Below are positions 17,558 through 27,326 of a stretch of 64,000 nucleotides of DNA, one piece after another. Source of the DNA: an uncultured Stomatobaculum sp. (GTDB lineage Bacteria > Bacillota > Clostridia > Lachnospirales > Lachnospiraceae); contig NZ_CALEYG010000028.1 of NCBI RefSeq assembly GCF_937924975.1, positions 62,001 through 126,000 of the forward strand. The letters are read 5' to 3'. A program made the position numbers and the translations under genes. The notes under the pieces are model-generated. The model made no database searches. It saw only the letters and a list, made by a program, of their open reading frames with translations, and was not told the origin of the DNA. Numbering within the stretch: position 1 is the stretch's first letter; every line of letters starts with the position of its first letter.

Positions 17558-18946
17558 ATGGGTCTTAGGTTTAGAAAGAGCATAAATTTAGGCGGCGGAG
17601 CAAAAATCAACCTCAGTAAATCCGGAGTCGGGTACAGCATCGGGACAAAGGGAGCACGAATAACAAAAAGAGCAAATGGCGGAAGTAAAACAACGCTGTC
17701 TGTTCCCGGAACCGGAATATCTTATGTGAAGGAAAGTAAAGGCAAGAGGAAAACTTCTAATACATCAGAAGGAGGAACTACGGGAGGAAGCATGGGGGAT
17801 ACGGGAGGAAGCATGGGGGATACAGGAGGACCTAAGAAGAGGAACACATTGCTGTGGGTGCTTGGATGGCTGAGCATTTTTCCGCTGCCATTGACAATCC
17901 TTTTACTTCGAAAAAAGGAAATGACGCCCGGTAAGAAGTACGGGTTTATAGTTGCAGCTTGGAGTGTTTATCTAATTATGGCTGCGGTTGCAAATAAAAA
18001 CGATCAATCAACAAATCATAGTTCTTCACAGATTGAGCAATCAACTGTGTTCCAAGGAGAGAAGAGCAAAATCAGCGAAATCACGTTTGGCAATGGTGAA
18101 GGCATAACTGTAAAAATCGGGGAAACAGGTGTCGGTGGAAAAGTAAAGGTCACATCAAATGACTTGTTTTATGATCCAAGTGATGGCGATGTGACGTTTG
18201 TCAGTGCAAATTCGGAAGTTGTCAAAATATCGCCCTTAAGAACGTCCGGCAGTGATGTGTATTACACGCTTGAAGCGGTAAATCCCGGTGAGACCTATGT
18301 ATATGCAACTTCAAAGGATGGAACAATCACTTCTGAAAAGCTAAAAGTCACTGTGCCTCAACCGATTGAAGTTGAGAAAATAGACTTGGATGGCTCCGTC
18401 GGGGAGTTAGCTCTAAGCCAGAGTATTAAGATTCCGGCAATCATTTCTCCTGAAAATGCCGATAATCAACAGGTTTCATGGGATACATCCGATGCATCCG
18501 TAGTAAGTGTAGATCAAGACGGTACCGTTACAGGAATTAAGGGAGGAACAGCTGTTATTACAGCAAAAGCCTATAACGGAATATTTTCTTCGACGGAAGT
18601 GACAGTAAATCCATCAAAGAAGCTCATGAATCTCAGGGTAAACTACACCAGAGATGATGATAACAACATAGGAGACGAATGGAGTTATACGACTGAAATT
18701 AACGGTGAAATTACGCGAGGTGAATATATTGTCTCTGCCGGAGAATCCATAAAGCTTCATGCCAAATTTGTCGAAGAAGATGATACACCGGATACAGGAG
18801 AGGTGACCAAAACCTACAAAGTTACAGAAGAAGATTTAGTGAATGGGTTCACGGTTCCTATGGAGCTTTATGTGAAGGAGAACGGAGGGCGTAATAGCGG
18901 AAAAAGAGCACACTTCAATGTTGAGTATAACTTTACGGTAAAGTAA
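17558..18946 (+). CDS. DUF4236 protein with membrane segment and bacterial Ig-like (BIG2) domain
   Basis: A 462-aa protein. Residues 1-55 match DUF4236 (GLRFRKSINLGGGAKINLSK, SGVGYSIGTKGARITK). A low-complexity linker follows, with two tandem GGSMGDT units. Two hydrophobic helices lie around residues 97-150. An extracellular part includes a BIG2-like domain (about 275-350: VSWDTSDASVVSVDQDGTV, GTAVITAKA). The layout suggests a cytoplasmic DUF4236 head, membrane anchor and outer adhesive or wall-associated tail. Base composition is lower in GC than its neighbours, hinting at transfer. The start follows GGGGGAGAGGT. Confidence 0.75.
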   Translation: MGLRFRKSINLGGGAKINLSKSGVGYSIGTKGARITKRANGGSKTTLSVPGTGISYVKESKGKRKTSNTSEGGTTGGSMGDTGGSMGDTGGPKKRNTLLWVLGWLSIFPLPLTILLLRKKEMTPGKKYGFIVAAWSVYLIMAAVANKNDQSTNHSSSQIEQSTVFQGEKSKISEITFGNGEGITVKIGETGVGGKVKVTSNDLFYDPSDGDVTFVSANSEVVKISPLRTSGSDVYYTLEAVNPGETYVYATSKDGTITSEKLKVTVPQPIEVEKIDLDGSVGELALSQSIKIPAIISPENADNQQVSWDTSDASVVSVDQDGTVTGIKGGTAVITAKAYNGIFSSTEVTVNPSKKLMNLRVNYTRDDDNNIGDEWSYTTEINGEITRGEYIVSAGESIKLHAKFVEEDDTPDTGEVTKTYKVTEEDLVNGFTVPMELYVKENGGRNSGKRAHFNVEYNFTVK

Positions 18947-18975
18947 GTAGCATCTTGTATATCGGAACATTATGG

Positions 18976-19212
18976 GGGATAAAGAAGTTCGGTTTTCACA
19001 CCGGGAACGATGAAGTTCTTCCTTATAAGGCACTTGCCCTCGGCACGGACGCCGTCTCCGTGGGGCGCGACATACGCTAGCCGCTCCTCAAGGAAGGAAC
19101 GGAGAGCGTCAAGAAAAAGAAATTGAAGATGAACGAAGAACTCGCTGAACTCATGTTGTACATGGGCGTTAAGAATACACGAGAGTTTGATCCTACGGTT
19201 TTGTACCTTTGA
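18976..19212 (+). pseudogene. remnant of an FMN-dependent alpha-hydroxy-acid dehydrogenase/oxidase
   Basis: The 3' end of a lactate oxidase-like gene is recognisable. In one frame HTGNDEVLPYKALALGTDAV then SVGRDIR and a stop; after a small rearrangement the reading resumes with LLKEGTESVKK, MNEELAELMLYMGVKNTREF and DPTVLYL up to TGA at 19210. These are the C-terminal features of the family (ALALGADAV, VGR, MNEEL..MLYTGV). The first ~270 codons are absent. A terminator follows, which is probably the original one. Confidence 0.75.
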
Positions 19213-19225
19213 GTCGAGAGAGGGA

Positions 19226-19258
19226 GAGGCAGTTGCGGAAGCAGCTGCCTCTTTTTTT
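19226..19258 (+). terminator. rho-independent terminator upstream of the cas operon
   Basis: GAGGCAGTTGC pairs with GCAGCTGCCTC around GGAA, followed by seven T. It belongs to the hydroxy-acid oxidase remnant and insulates the cas promoter. Confidence 0.85.
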
Positions 19259-19290
19259 GTGGGAAGATTTCGGAAGATAGACAAAGGGGA

Positions 19291-19327
19291 TTGAGTCCCG
19301 AAATTCGGACAGGTGCTGTGGTAAAGT
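19291..19327 (+). promoter_or_regulatory. operator/extended -10 promoter module, copy 2 (cas operon)
   Basis: TTGAGTCCCGAAATTCGGACAG followed by TGGTAAAGT (19319-19327), 216 nt ahead of cas3. CCGAAATTCGG is a near-perfect palindrome. The flanking ~45 nt upstream (T-tract, GTGGGAAGATTT, GATTGAG) also resemble the copy at 17308. A second possible -10, TATAAT at 19449-19454, lies closer to cas3 without a good -35. Confidence 0.6.
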
Positions 19328-19543
19328 AAAATTATCAAAGATGAGGGTTAGAGATTTCGGTTGGGAGCCTAAAATACCGAAATGAATAGAAGTGACATTT
19401 CCAAAATAGTAAGAGATGATGCCGCTGCGTCAAATTAGACAAAATAGATATAATAATAAAGTCGAAAATATGCAATCATGACTTGAAATTAAGATTATAA
19501 GCGGTAAACTGTAAGAGAATGTTAAGAACTCGAGGAGGAGAGC

Positions 19544-22351
19544 ATGAATGTAAGCAAGCTGATGCGCAGTCTTGCGGCAAAAACCAATCCGAACGACAGC
19601 GCACAGTGGCTGCCGCTCTGGATGCACGCGCGGGACACAGCGGGAATCATGGAAGAACTCTGGAAACATTGGCTGCCGGCTGCCGTTCGGCGAGAAATCT
19701 GCGGCGGCAGTGAAGAAGCGCTGCAGGAAAACGAAGCGCTGTTTCAAAAGGTCTGTGTATTCCTGGGAATGGCGCACGATATCGGCAAGGCAACGGCCGT
19801 GTTTCAGGCGCGTATCTTAGAAATGTTGCCGGAGGTTCGGGAACGGCTTGCGGAAGAGGGGCTGGAAATAGCGGATATAAAAACATTTACGGATCCCTCG
19901 GCAGTCGCGCATGCGTTGGCCGGTCAGGTGATTTTACATCGGCGGGGAGTGAACGAAGGAATTTGTGAGATTGTCGGCGCACATCACGGAAAACCCCAGG
20001 AGGCGGTGAGCGAGTCTACGTTTGACGAGCATCTTGTCAATTTTAGAGGCAAGGATAGTGATGCTGAGCTGTGGGCTGACATTTGGGATGCCTTTCTGCA
20101 ATACGCCGTAGAAGTAAGCGGAATTCAAGACATAACAAAGCTTCCGGAACTATCGGGACCGCAGCGCGTTTTACTCTCCGGACTTCTTGTCATGGCGGAC
20201 TGGGTCGCGAGCAATCAATTCTACCACCCAACGATATCGATTGACGATTTGGGACGGGAAGACATGTATCCCAAGCGGACTCGCAGTGCTTGGAAAAAGT
20301 TAAAGCTTCCGGCTGTCTGGTCGGCCGAGCTTGGCGGAATGGACGAGACAACCTTTGCGGAAAACTTTGGCTTCCCGCCCAACGAACTGCAGAAGGCAGT
20401 GTTGGAGATATCAGATGTTGTCAATGAACCGGGTATCCTCATTGTCGAAGCGCAGATGGGCGTCGGTAAGACCGAGGCGGCACTTGCTGCTGCCGAAATA
20501 TTTGCCGGAAAGTGCGGTAGCGGCGGGCTCTTTTTCGGCCTGCCGACACAGGCGACGGCAAACGGTATATTCCCGCGTATAAGGACATGGGCGGAGGAGC
20601 AGGTTGCGGTTCAGGGAGAGAGCAAGGAGAAGCTCTCGATACGCCTTGCGCACGGCAAAGCGGAGTTAAATCAGGACTATGCCGATTTGCTGGAAGCGGG
20701 AAAGGGAGAGTTCACGGGGGAAGCGTGCATCGGTGAGGATGAAGGCAAAGCGCTGGTAGTACACAGCTTTTTCCGCGGCCGCAAGCAAGTATTGCTCTCC
20801 GATTTTGTAATAGCAACAGTGGACCAGATTTTGATGGCTGCGCTGAAGCAAAAACACCTGATGCTCCGGCATCTCGGCATGGCGGGAAAAATCGTGATTA
20901 TCGATGAGGTGCATGCTTACGACGCCTACATGGGCGTGTACCTGGAGCGCGCACTGTGCTGGCTCGGTGCCTATCATGTGCCGGTAATTCTTCTCTCAGC
21001 TACTCTGCCCGCGTCAAGGCGCATCGATTTTGTGGATGCCTATCTGAATACATCTAAGCGAGAAATACGTGAGCGCGAAAAGCGGTTTACGCAAGGCGAA
21101 GAAGAGGATTGGAGATATTCGCGTGCGTATCCGCTGCTCACTTGGACCGACGGAAAAGAGGTTCACCAGAAGGGGCTGCAACTACAGAGTGCATCGAGAA
21201 GTGTAGCGATTCGACATGTCAAAGAATCGGAGCGCATTCAAACGTTGCGAGATAAGCTACGGGACGGCGGCTGCGCCATCGTGATATTGAGCACCATACG
21301 CCGTGCGCAAGAGTTTGCCAAGGAAGTTAGGGAGAAAATACCGGATTCGGAGATTATTCTCCTGCACAGTGCTTTTTTGATGCCGGACCGCGCAGCACGT
21401 GAGCGCGAATTGTTGCAAAAACTGGGGAAGCACTCCGCCAAAGCGGAGCGAGATCACTTGATAGTAATCGGAACATCGGTGCTGGAACAAAGCTTGGATA
21501 TCGACGGAGATGTGATGCTCACTGATCTCTGCCCCATGGACTTACTCCTGCAACGTTTGGGACGCTTACATCGCCATCCGACACACGACGCAATGCGGCC
21601 GGAACAGCTGAGGGAGGCGCAGTGCTACGTCATAGCGCCAGATGAAGATGCGCTTGAATCCGGAACGCGTGCCATTTACGGGGATTATCTCCTCATGAGA
21701 ACCAAAAAGCGTTTGCCGGACAAAATCACACTGCCAACGGATATTCCGAATTTGGTTCAGGATTGTTACGGCGAATGGGAACCTCAATGGGAATCCTGTG
21801 CTGAGAAGGCAGTTTACCTAGACGCGAAAAAGGGCGAGGAGAATAAAATCGGATGTAAAAAGACGAAAGCGGATACATACTGTCTCGATAAGCCCAGAAG
21901 AAGTCTTGAGAACTGGATTAGCAATGTGGAGACCAAATTGGACGAGGAGGAAGCACAGGCGCAAGTAAGAGACTCAGAAAACAGCATCGAAGTGCTCCTA
22001 TTTCTACAAAAAGGAAATGAAATCCACTATCTTCCCTGGCAACACGAAGGGCAGAGACTTCCGGTGGAACGTATTCCTTCTCCGGAAGAGAAACGAGACA
22101 TGTTGCGGCAAAGTGTGAAGTTACCCGGAAAGCTCTGTCGTGCATATCAAATCAAAAAGACTCTCGATGCGCTGAAACCGATGAATGAGCTTGTGTTATC
22201 CGGTGAGTGGAAGCACGATCCGATGTTGAGAGAGGAATCATTTCTCTTGTTGAACGAACAGTTGGAAACAGAGCTTGCGGGGTTTCGCTTGTGGTACTCG
22301 GAGGAGGAAGGCCTGTTTTATGAGAAAGGAGCTGCGGATGATAAAACCTGA
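19544..22351 (+). CDS. cas3: CRISPR-associated helicase/nuclease Cas3 (type I-E)
   Basis: A 935-aa protein joining an HD nuclease to a superfamily 2 helicase. The HD motif is GMAHDIGKA (about residues 76-84). Helicase motifs are AQMGVGKTEAAL (Walker A), VIIDEVHAYD (DEVH), LLSATLP and QRLGRLHRH. Cas3 is recruited by Cascade to nick, unwind and degrade the target DNA. It is the first gene of the operon, starts behind CGAGGAGGAGAGC, and overlaps cas8e by 14 nt. The length is typical of type I-E. Confidence 0.95.
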   Translation: MNVSKLMRSLAAKTNPNDSAQWLPLWMHARDTAGIMEELWKHWLPAAVRREICGGSEEALQENEALFQKVCVFLGMAHDIGKATAVFQARILEMLPEVRERLAEEGLEIADIKTFTDPSAVAHALAGQVILHRRGVNEGICEIVGAHHGKPQEAVSESTFDEHLVNFRGKDSDAELWADIWDAFLQYAVEVSGIQDITKLPELSGPQRVLLSGLLVMADWVASNQFYHPTISIDDLGREDMYPKRTRSAWKKLKLPAVWSAELGGMDETTFAENFGFPPNELQKAVLEISDVVNEPGILIVEAQMGVGKTEAALAAAEIFAGKCGSGGLFFGLPTQATANGIFPRIRTWAEEQVAVQGESKEKLSIRLAHGKAELNQDYADLLEAGKGEFTGEACIGEDEGKALVVHSFFRGRKQVLLSDFVIATVDQILMAALKQKHLMLRHLGMAGKIVIIDEVHAYDAYMGVYLERALCWLGAYHVPVILLSATLPASRRIDFVDAYLNTSKREIREREKRFTQGEEEDWRYSRAYPLLTWTDGKEVHQKGLQLQSASRSVAIRHVKESERIQTLRDKLRDGGCAIVILSTIRRAQEFAKEVREKIPDSEIILLHSAFLMPDRAARERELLQKLGKHSAKAERDHLIVIGTSVLEQSLDIDGDVMLTDLCPMDLLLQRLGRLHRHPTHDAMRPEQLREAQCYVIAPDEDALESGTRAIYGDYLLMRTKKRLPDKITLPTDIPNLVQDCYGEWEPQWESCAEKAVYLDAKKGEENKIGCKKTKADTYCLDKPRRSLENWISNVETKLDEEEAQAQVRDSENSIEVLLFLQKGNEIHYLPWQHEGQRLPVERIPSPEEKRDMLRQSVKLPGKLCRAYQIKKTLDALKPMNELVLSGEWKHDPMLREESFLLLNEQLETELAGFRLWYSEEEGLFYEKGAADDKT

Positions 22352-24053
22352 GTTTAACCTGCTGGATGAGCCGTGGATACGGGTTCGAACACGAGATTGT
22401 CGTGTCGAAGAGGTATCGCTCAAAGATGTCTTTGTCCATGCGCAAGAGTATGAGGATCTGGCCGGTGAAACGGCTGCGCAAGATGTGGCCATGCTGCGTC
22501 TGTTGCTTGCGGTACTGCACTGCACCTTTTCTCGGGTGGATGAGAACGGAGAAGAGAACTTACTGTTTGATTTGGAGGATGATGAGTTAGAGGATGAAGT
22601 GTTTCGGCGCTGGAAAGCACTTTATGACTTGGGACATTTTCCGGAAGAGCCGATTCAAGACTACCTAGAGCAGTGGCGGGAGCGGTTCTGGTTGTTTCAT
22701 GAGGAGAGGCCGTTTTGGCAGGTGAAAGATGTCAAGGAAGTTTTACAAGCGAATGAGAAAAAACTTTATCCGTCGTGCAAATTGAACGGAGAGCTTTCTC
22801 AGAGTTCAAATAAAATTAGACTTTTTCCTGTGCGTAGCGGTGTGTCTCGGGATTCTCTAACATTTGCAGAGGCAAGCAGATGGATGGTATATCTCAACGC
22901 GTTTGATGATAGTGCCGTAAAGCCTGCTGTAAGAGGGGAAAAGACGGAGGAGCAGGATAACGATACAAAGAAAAAGAAAGGTAGTAAGGGGCCGGGACTT
23001 GCATGGCTAGGTAAAATGGGTGTTGTTTCGGCGACCGGAAGAAATCTGTTTGAGACTTTATTGTTAAACTTAACGCTATTAAAAGACGGGGATGAATTCT
23101 GGAAAGAGGAGAATAAGGCCATTTGGGAGAAAACAGATAATGAGTTGTCCAAAGAAGAACGACAACTTTATCCGCTTCCCGAGAATCAAGCAGAATTGTT
23201 GACCTGGCAATCCAGAAGACTGCTTTTAGAGCGTGGCGATAGCAGTCATATCAAAGGATATTGGGTTCTGAGCGGAGACTATTTTAATCCGGAAAATGCT
23301 TTTACAGAGCAAATGACGGTTTGGAAAATCGATTCGCAGAGTGGGAAAAAGAAGTGGATGATTCCAAAGACACATGAGCCGGATCGTCAGATGTGGAGAG
23401 AGTTTGGGAGCATATTCTGTGAGAATGAAGACGGACATATGCCGGGCCTGGTTCGTTGGAATCAGTTGCTTTACAGAAAGCTAAAAAGCACCACAGATTT
23501 AAAATGCAGATTTAAAATTGTGTCTGCGCAATACGGAGATCAAAATGCGACTGTAAAAGATACATTTTCGGATTCATTGGCGTTTTCATCCGGAATTCTA
23601 TCCGGAACAGAGGAGCGTTCCCAAATAGCATGGATTCATCGAATCAAAGAAGAGATTAAGAAGTGTGAGATACTCACAGAAACATTCGGAAAGTTCTTTT
23701 ATAATGTTGCGCTTTCCGGAGGATACAGTACTGACAAAGATCAGCGAAAAGCGGTTGTTGATGCGGGGCGAGAGACTTGCTACGCATCGTTAGATGTTCC
23801 TTTTAGAAGATGGTTGAATTCTATTGACTCGAATTGTCTTGGAGAGGCAATGGAAGAAAAAGTGTTGGAGTGGCAAAAGATTGCGAAGCAAATAGCGCTG
23901 GATTTGGGAAGAGAAACCATACGAGATGCCGGAATGAAAGCACTAACCGGAAAAGAACTGGATAAAAAGCATTATGCTTCGCCGATTGCATTTGAGGTCA
24001 TGGTGAAAGAAATCAATAAGCTATACCCTGCTTTGCGGGGGAGAAACTCATAA
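22338..24053 (+). CDS. cas8e: Cascade large subunit Cas8e (Cse1/CasA)
   Basis: A 571-aa protein. The N-terminus FNLLDEPWIRV is the conserved opening of Cse1. Downstream, ERPFWQV, AGRETCYA-like segments and a helical C-terminal bundle match the family. It recognises the PAM and recruits Cas3. The start at 22338 is chosen because AAAGGAGC lies just upstream; the longer in-frame extension has no ribosome site and would overlap cas3 by more. The position between cas3 and cse2 is standard. Confidence 0.92.
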   Translation: MIKPEFNLLDEPWIRVRTRDCRVEEVSLKDVFVHAQEYEDLAGETAAQDVAMLRLLLAVLHCTFSRVDENGEENLLFDLEDDELEDEVFRRWKALYDLGHFPEEPIQDYLEQWRERFWLFHEERPFWQVKDVKEVLQANEKKLYPSCKLNGELSQSSNKIRLFPVRSGVSRDSLTFAEASRWMVYLNAFDDSAVKPAVRGEKTEEQDNDTKKKKGSKGPGLAWLGKMGVVSATGRNLFETLLLNLTLLKDGDEFWKEENKAIWEKTDNELSKEERQLYPLPENQAELLTWQSRRLLLERGDSSHIKGYWVLSGDYFNPENAFTEQMTVWKIDSQSGKKKWMIPKTHEPDRQMWREFGSIFCENEDGHMPGLVRWNQLLYRKLKSTTDLKCRFKIVSAQYGDQNATVKDTFSDSLAFSSGILSGTEERSQIAWIHRIKEEIKKCEILTETFGKFFYNVALSGGYSTDKDQRKAVVDAGRETCYASLDVPFRRWLNSIDSNCLGEAMEEKVLEWQKIAKQIALDLGRETIRDAGMKALTGKELDKKHYASPIAFEVMVKEINKLYPALRGRNS

Positions 24054-24067
24054 TTGAGGAGGTATGC

Positions 24068-24718
24068 ATGGAAGAGAGGAGTAAGACAGAGTCACGACAG
24101 AGTGATATCGCTAAATTTGTAAAGCGCAAGCTTATGAGTTTGCAAAGCAATCCCAACGAAGCGGCAGTACGAGCTATCCTTGCGAAAATGCGGCGCGGTG
24201 TCGGGGAACAGCCGGGTGCAATACCGGAACTCTGGGACATGCTCTTCACAGATTTGCCCGAGTCCTTAGAGGGGCGAGGTAGCAAGCCAAGTCGTGCGGA
24301 ATGGGCTATTTTCACAGCACTTACATTATTTGCTTTACACCAGCAGGGAAAGAGAAATCTTGAGAGCGAGTTTATGTTCCAAGAGAAAAACACCTTCGGA
24401 CGAGCAGTCGCACAGTTAATCAGTTGTAATTCGGATGCCAAGGAAGCTATTATAAAGCGATTTAATGTAGCAGTAAGCGCAGCAGATCTGACCGGATTTA
24501 GTTGGTATTTGAGAAACATCATTCAGCTTTGCAAACGAGAAGATATTCCGATGGATTACGCAGCTCTTGCAAAGGATCTGTACGATTATCAGAATCCGGA
24601 TCGGATTGACGGAGTGCGGCTTAAATGGGGACGTGATTTTTACCGAGAGCTCTCATCCTTTGAAGGGTTGAAAAACGATGGCTCAGCAGAAAAGCCGGGG
24701 ACAGAAAGTGAAGAGTAA
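24068..24718 (+). CDS. cse2: Cascade small subunit Cse2 (CasB/Cas11e)
   Basis: A 216-aa, mainly helical basic protein with AIFTALTLFALHQQGK and FGRAVAQLI, as in Cse2. Two copies line the belly of Cascade and stabilise the R-loop. It begins 14 nt after cas8e behind GAGGAGGTATGC. A 101-nt gap separates it from cas7e, the only sizeable gap in the operon, with no degenerate CRISPR repeat in it. Confidence 0.9.
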   Translation: MEERSKTESRQSDIAKFVKRKLMSLQSNPNEAAVRAILAKMRRGVGEQPGAIPELWDMLFTDLPESLEGRGSKPSRAEWAIFTALTLFALHQQGKRNLESEFMFQEKNTFGRAVAQLISCNSDAKEAIIKRFNVAVSAADLTGFSWYLRNIIQLCKREDIPMDYAALAKDLYDYQNPDRIDGVRLKWGRDFYRELSSFEGLKNDGSAEKPGTESEE

Positions 24719-24819
24719 GAGGATACAGTTGTAAGCACCTCTGCGGATTAAAATTTGAGCATACGATAGAGAATGAAGTTAGTTTATTGTAGGTCAAACA
24801 GACCGGAAAGGATGAAATT

Positions 24820-25959
24820 ATGGATGAGAAGAGATTATTTGTGGATTTTCATGTGATTCAGACAGTGCCGCCGAGCTGCATCAATCGCGATGACACGGGA
24901 AGCCCTAAGACTGCAGTCTATGGGGGAAGTATGCGTGCGCGCGTATCTTCACAGGCGTGGAAACATGCTATGCGTGTTTACTTTCAGCAGAATATTCCGC
25001 AAGAGGAATTGGGTGTCAGAACAAAGTATGTCCGTGGAAAGATTGCGGATGAAATCCAGAAGTTGAACGGCAAATTGAGTCGTGAGCAGTGTGAAGATTT
25101 GGCTGGAACGATTTTAGGCAAAGGAGCGTCGAGACATAAGGATAAGAAAAAAAACAAAAAGCAGGAAGACAGTTATAATAAAGAGGAATTAGAGACGCTT
25201 CTTTATATCAGCTGGAAGCAGATTAGAGAGTTGGCAAAGCTTGTAGTGGATACTATTACAGAGGATGGGAGTTTAGGAAAAAAAGAAGAAAAAAAGTTGA
25301 AAGAAGATGCGAGATTAGCACTGAAGAATAATCCGAGTTTTGAGATGATATTGTTCGGACGTATGGTTGCAACAGACCCTTCTATCAACTACGATGCTGC
25401 GTCACAGGTTGCGCACAGTATTTCGACACACACCGTACACAATGAATATGATTATTTCACGGCGGTAGATGACCTTAAGGTGGGAGACAGTTCAGGTGCA
25501 GGTCATTTGGGAACGGTTGAATTCAACTCTTCTACCCTCTATCGTTATGCGACTGTCAGCTTGGCTGCATTTAAGGAGTGGGTCGGAAATCCGGAGAAGG
25601 TTATCAGGACGTTTGCGGAAGCCTTTATCTACTCGATGCCGACCGGAAAGCAGTCTACATTTGCAAACCGAACCGTTCCGGACGCTGTTTACATTACCAT
25701 TCGAGAGGATCAGCCGGTGAATTTTAGCGGCGCGTTTGAAGATGCGGTTGTGAGTCGCAACGGCTTCAGCAAGCCCTCTGTCGAGCGGCTTGTGGAGTAT
25801 GTGAAAAAGAGTTATCAGAACTTTGTTGAAGTACCTACATATGCTTTGGGCACCGGAGAGTATATGGAGAAATTGTGCGGTGAGCGACCGATGAAGGAGA
25901 ATCTTGATTTACTGGAAAAATACGTGCGTGAACTGCAGAGTAAAGCAGGAGAGAAATAA
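24820..25959 (+). CDS. cas7e: Cascade backbone Cas7e (Cse4/CasC)
   Basis: A 379-aa protein with the family start FVDFHVIQTVPPSCINRDDT, the GGSMRARVSSQAWKHAMR segment and the later GAGHLGTVEFNSSTLYRYA. Six copies coat the crRNA in the complex. A Lys/Glu-rich insertion (about 104-160, with KDKKKNKKQ) is longer than usual. The stop overlaps the cas5e start (AATAATGAG). Ribosome site GAAAGGATG. Confidence 0.95.
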   Translation: MDEKRLFVDFHVIQTVPPSCINRDDTGSPKTAVYGGSMRARVSSQAWKHAMRVYFQQNIPQEELGVRTKYVRGKIADEIQKLNGKLSREQCEDLAGTILGKGASRHKDKKKNKKQEDSYNKEELETLLYISWKQIRELAKLVVDTITEDGSLGKKEEKKLKEDARLALKNNPSFEMILFGRMVATDPSINYDAASQVAHSISTHTVHNEYDYFTAVDDLKVGDSSGAGHLGTVEFNSSTLYRYATVSLAAFKEWVGNPEKVIRTFAEAFIYSMPTGKQSTFANRTVPDAVYITIREDQPVNFSGAFEDAVVSRNGFSKPSVERLVEYVKKSYQNFVEVPTYALGTGEYMEKLCGERPMKENLDLLEKYVRELQSKAGEK

Positions 25960-26669
25960 TGAGTACGCTTTTATTGCGACTTGCGGCACCGCTGCAGGCG
26001 TGGGGTACGGAGTCCAAGTTTGAGAGCAGACGAACGCAGCGAGAGCCATCGAAGAGCGGCGTAATCGGGATGCTCGCAGCGGCATTGGGACTTCGGCGAG
26101 ACGCTGATTTATCGGAACTATCAGCATTGCGGTTCGGAGTTCGCGTGGATCGAGAGGGGAAAGTCATAAAGGACTTCCATACCGCACAGGCGGTGAAGAC
26201 AGCAAAAAAAGATAAAAATGAAGAACCCGAAAAAATAGGATATGTAACATCGAGATACTATCTTTCGGATGCTGTTTTTTTGGTGGGATTAGAGTCAGAA
26301 GATGATGCATTTCTTGAAAAATTAGAGGCAGCGTTACGGACGCCTTGCTTTCCGTTGTTTCTAGGAAGGCGCTCTTGTCCACCGACCTTACCCTTGGTTC
26401 TGGGACTTCGAGAAAAAGACTTGGAGACTGCACTCCGGGAAGAAGAAAATCAGAACCAAAATGCGAGAAGCAATAAGCGGACGCGTCGATATATCCGTTT
26501 AGACAGCATGCCGGACGAATTGGAAGGTGCTGTTGTACAGGATGTGCCGATTTCTTTTAATCCGATGAAACGAGAATTCGGTTATCGACGCGCAAAAGAA
26601 ATTTGGCTTCGGGATGATGTAAATACAGAAGAATCGGCAGAAGAACATGATGCCATGGCTGAACTGTGA
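25959..26669 (+). CDS. cas5e: Cascade subunit Cas5e (CasD)
   Basis: A 236-aa RAMP protein. TLLLRLAAPLQAWGTESKFE, RTQREPSKSGVIGMLAAALG and LGRRSCPPT are diagnostic for Cas5e, which binds the 5' handle of crRNA. It overlaps cas7e by one base and is followed by cas6e. Confidence 0.94.
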   Translation: MSTLLLRLAAPLQAWGTESKFESRRTQREPSKSGVIGMLAAALGLRRDADLSELSALRFGVRVDREGKVIKDFHTAQAVKTAKKDKNEEPEKIGYVTSRYYLSDAVFLVGLESEDDAFLEKLEAALRTPCFPLFLGRRSCPPTLPLVLGLREKDLETALREEENQNQNARSNKRTRRYIRLDSMPDELEGAVVQDVPISFNPMKREFGYRRAKEIWLRDDVNTEESAEEHDAMAEL

Positions 26670-26682
26670 GAGGAGAGAAGGA

Positions 26683-27318
26683 ATGTATCTGACACGTATG
26701 GAACTGGATACAGACAGAAGGAGCACAAGGAAACTCCTTACTTCTCGCAGTAAGATTCATGGAATGGTGGAAGGCGCCTTTTCCGGAGGCAGAGAACGGA
26801 GACTCTGGCGTTTGGATTCACTTGGAGGTAGGCTTTATATCCTTGTACTCAGCGAAGAAAAGCCAAACTTGGAGGCTGCGGTACGTGAATACGGAAATCT
26901 AAAAGAAGGCTTTTTGACGAGAGAGTATGAGCCGCTCTTGGCACGTATCACAGAGCAGAGCCAGTGGCGTTTTCGACTAGTCGCGAATCCCACGCAAAGC
27001 ATTTCTCATGCAAGCACGGGAAAACGTGGCAAGGTAAGGGCTTGTGCGGGCGTGGTTCAGCAAGAGGATTGGCTTAGGAAACGGGCCGGAAAACATGGAT
27101 TTATGCTGGAGGAAGGAAATTTTCGTGTTGTCGGAAACGACTGGCATATCTTCCGCAAACGAGAAGAAAAAGACCGATCTGTTTCTCTCCGTGAAGTAAG
27201 TTACGAAGGTGTCTTAACGGTAACGGATGTAGAAAAATTCAAAGAGCTTCTGTGCCGCGGTATGGGCAGAGGAAGAGCTTACGGCATGGGATTGCTCACC
27301 ATTATGCGTCTGCCCTGA
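26683..27318 (+). CDS. cas6e: crRNA endoribonuclease Cas6e (Cse3/CasE)
   Basis: A 211-aa RAMP protein starting MYLTRMELD behind GAGGAGAGAAGGA. An earlier in-frame ATG at 26647 overlaps cas5e and lacks a ribosome site. The C-terminal glycine-rich loop GMGRGRAYGMGLL and the NPTQSISH region, with the likely catalytic His, fit Cas6e. It cuts pre-crRNA at the base of the repeat hairpin. Confidence 0.92.
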   Translation: MYLTRMELDTDRRSTRKLLTSRSKIHGMVEGAFSGGRERRLWRLDSLGGRLYILVLSEEKPNLEAAVREYGNLKEGFLTREYEPLLARITEQSQWRFRLVANPTQSISHASTGKRGKVRACAGVVQQEDWLRKRAGKHGFMLEEGNFRVVGNDWHIFRKREEKDRSVSLREVSYEGVLTVTDVEKFKELLCRGMGRGRAYGMGLLTIMRLP

Positions 27319-27326
27319 GGTGAAAG

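Noticed and set aside
24719..24819. Possible CreTA-like element in the gap between cse2 and cas7e
   Set aside because: No degenerate repeat or toxin-like frame is visible in the 101 nt; it is probably only an untranslated gap.
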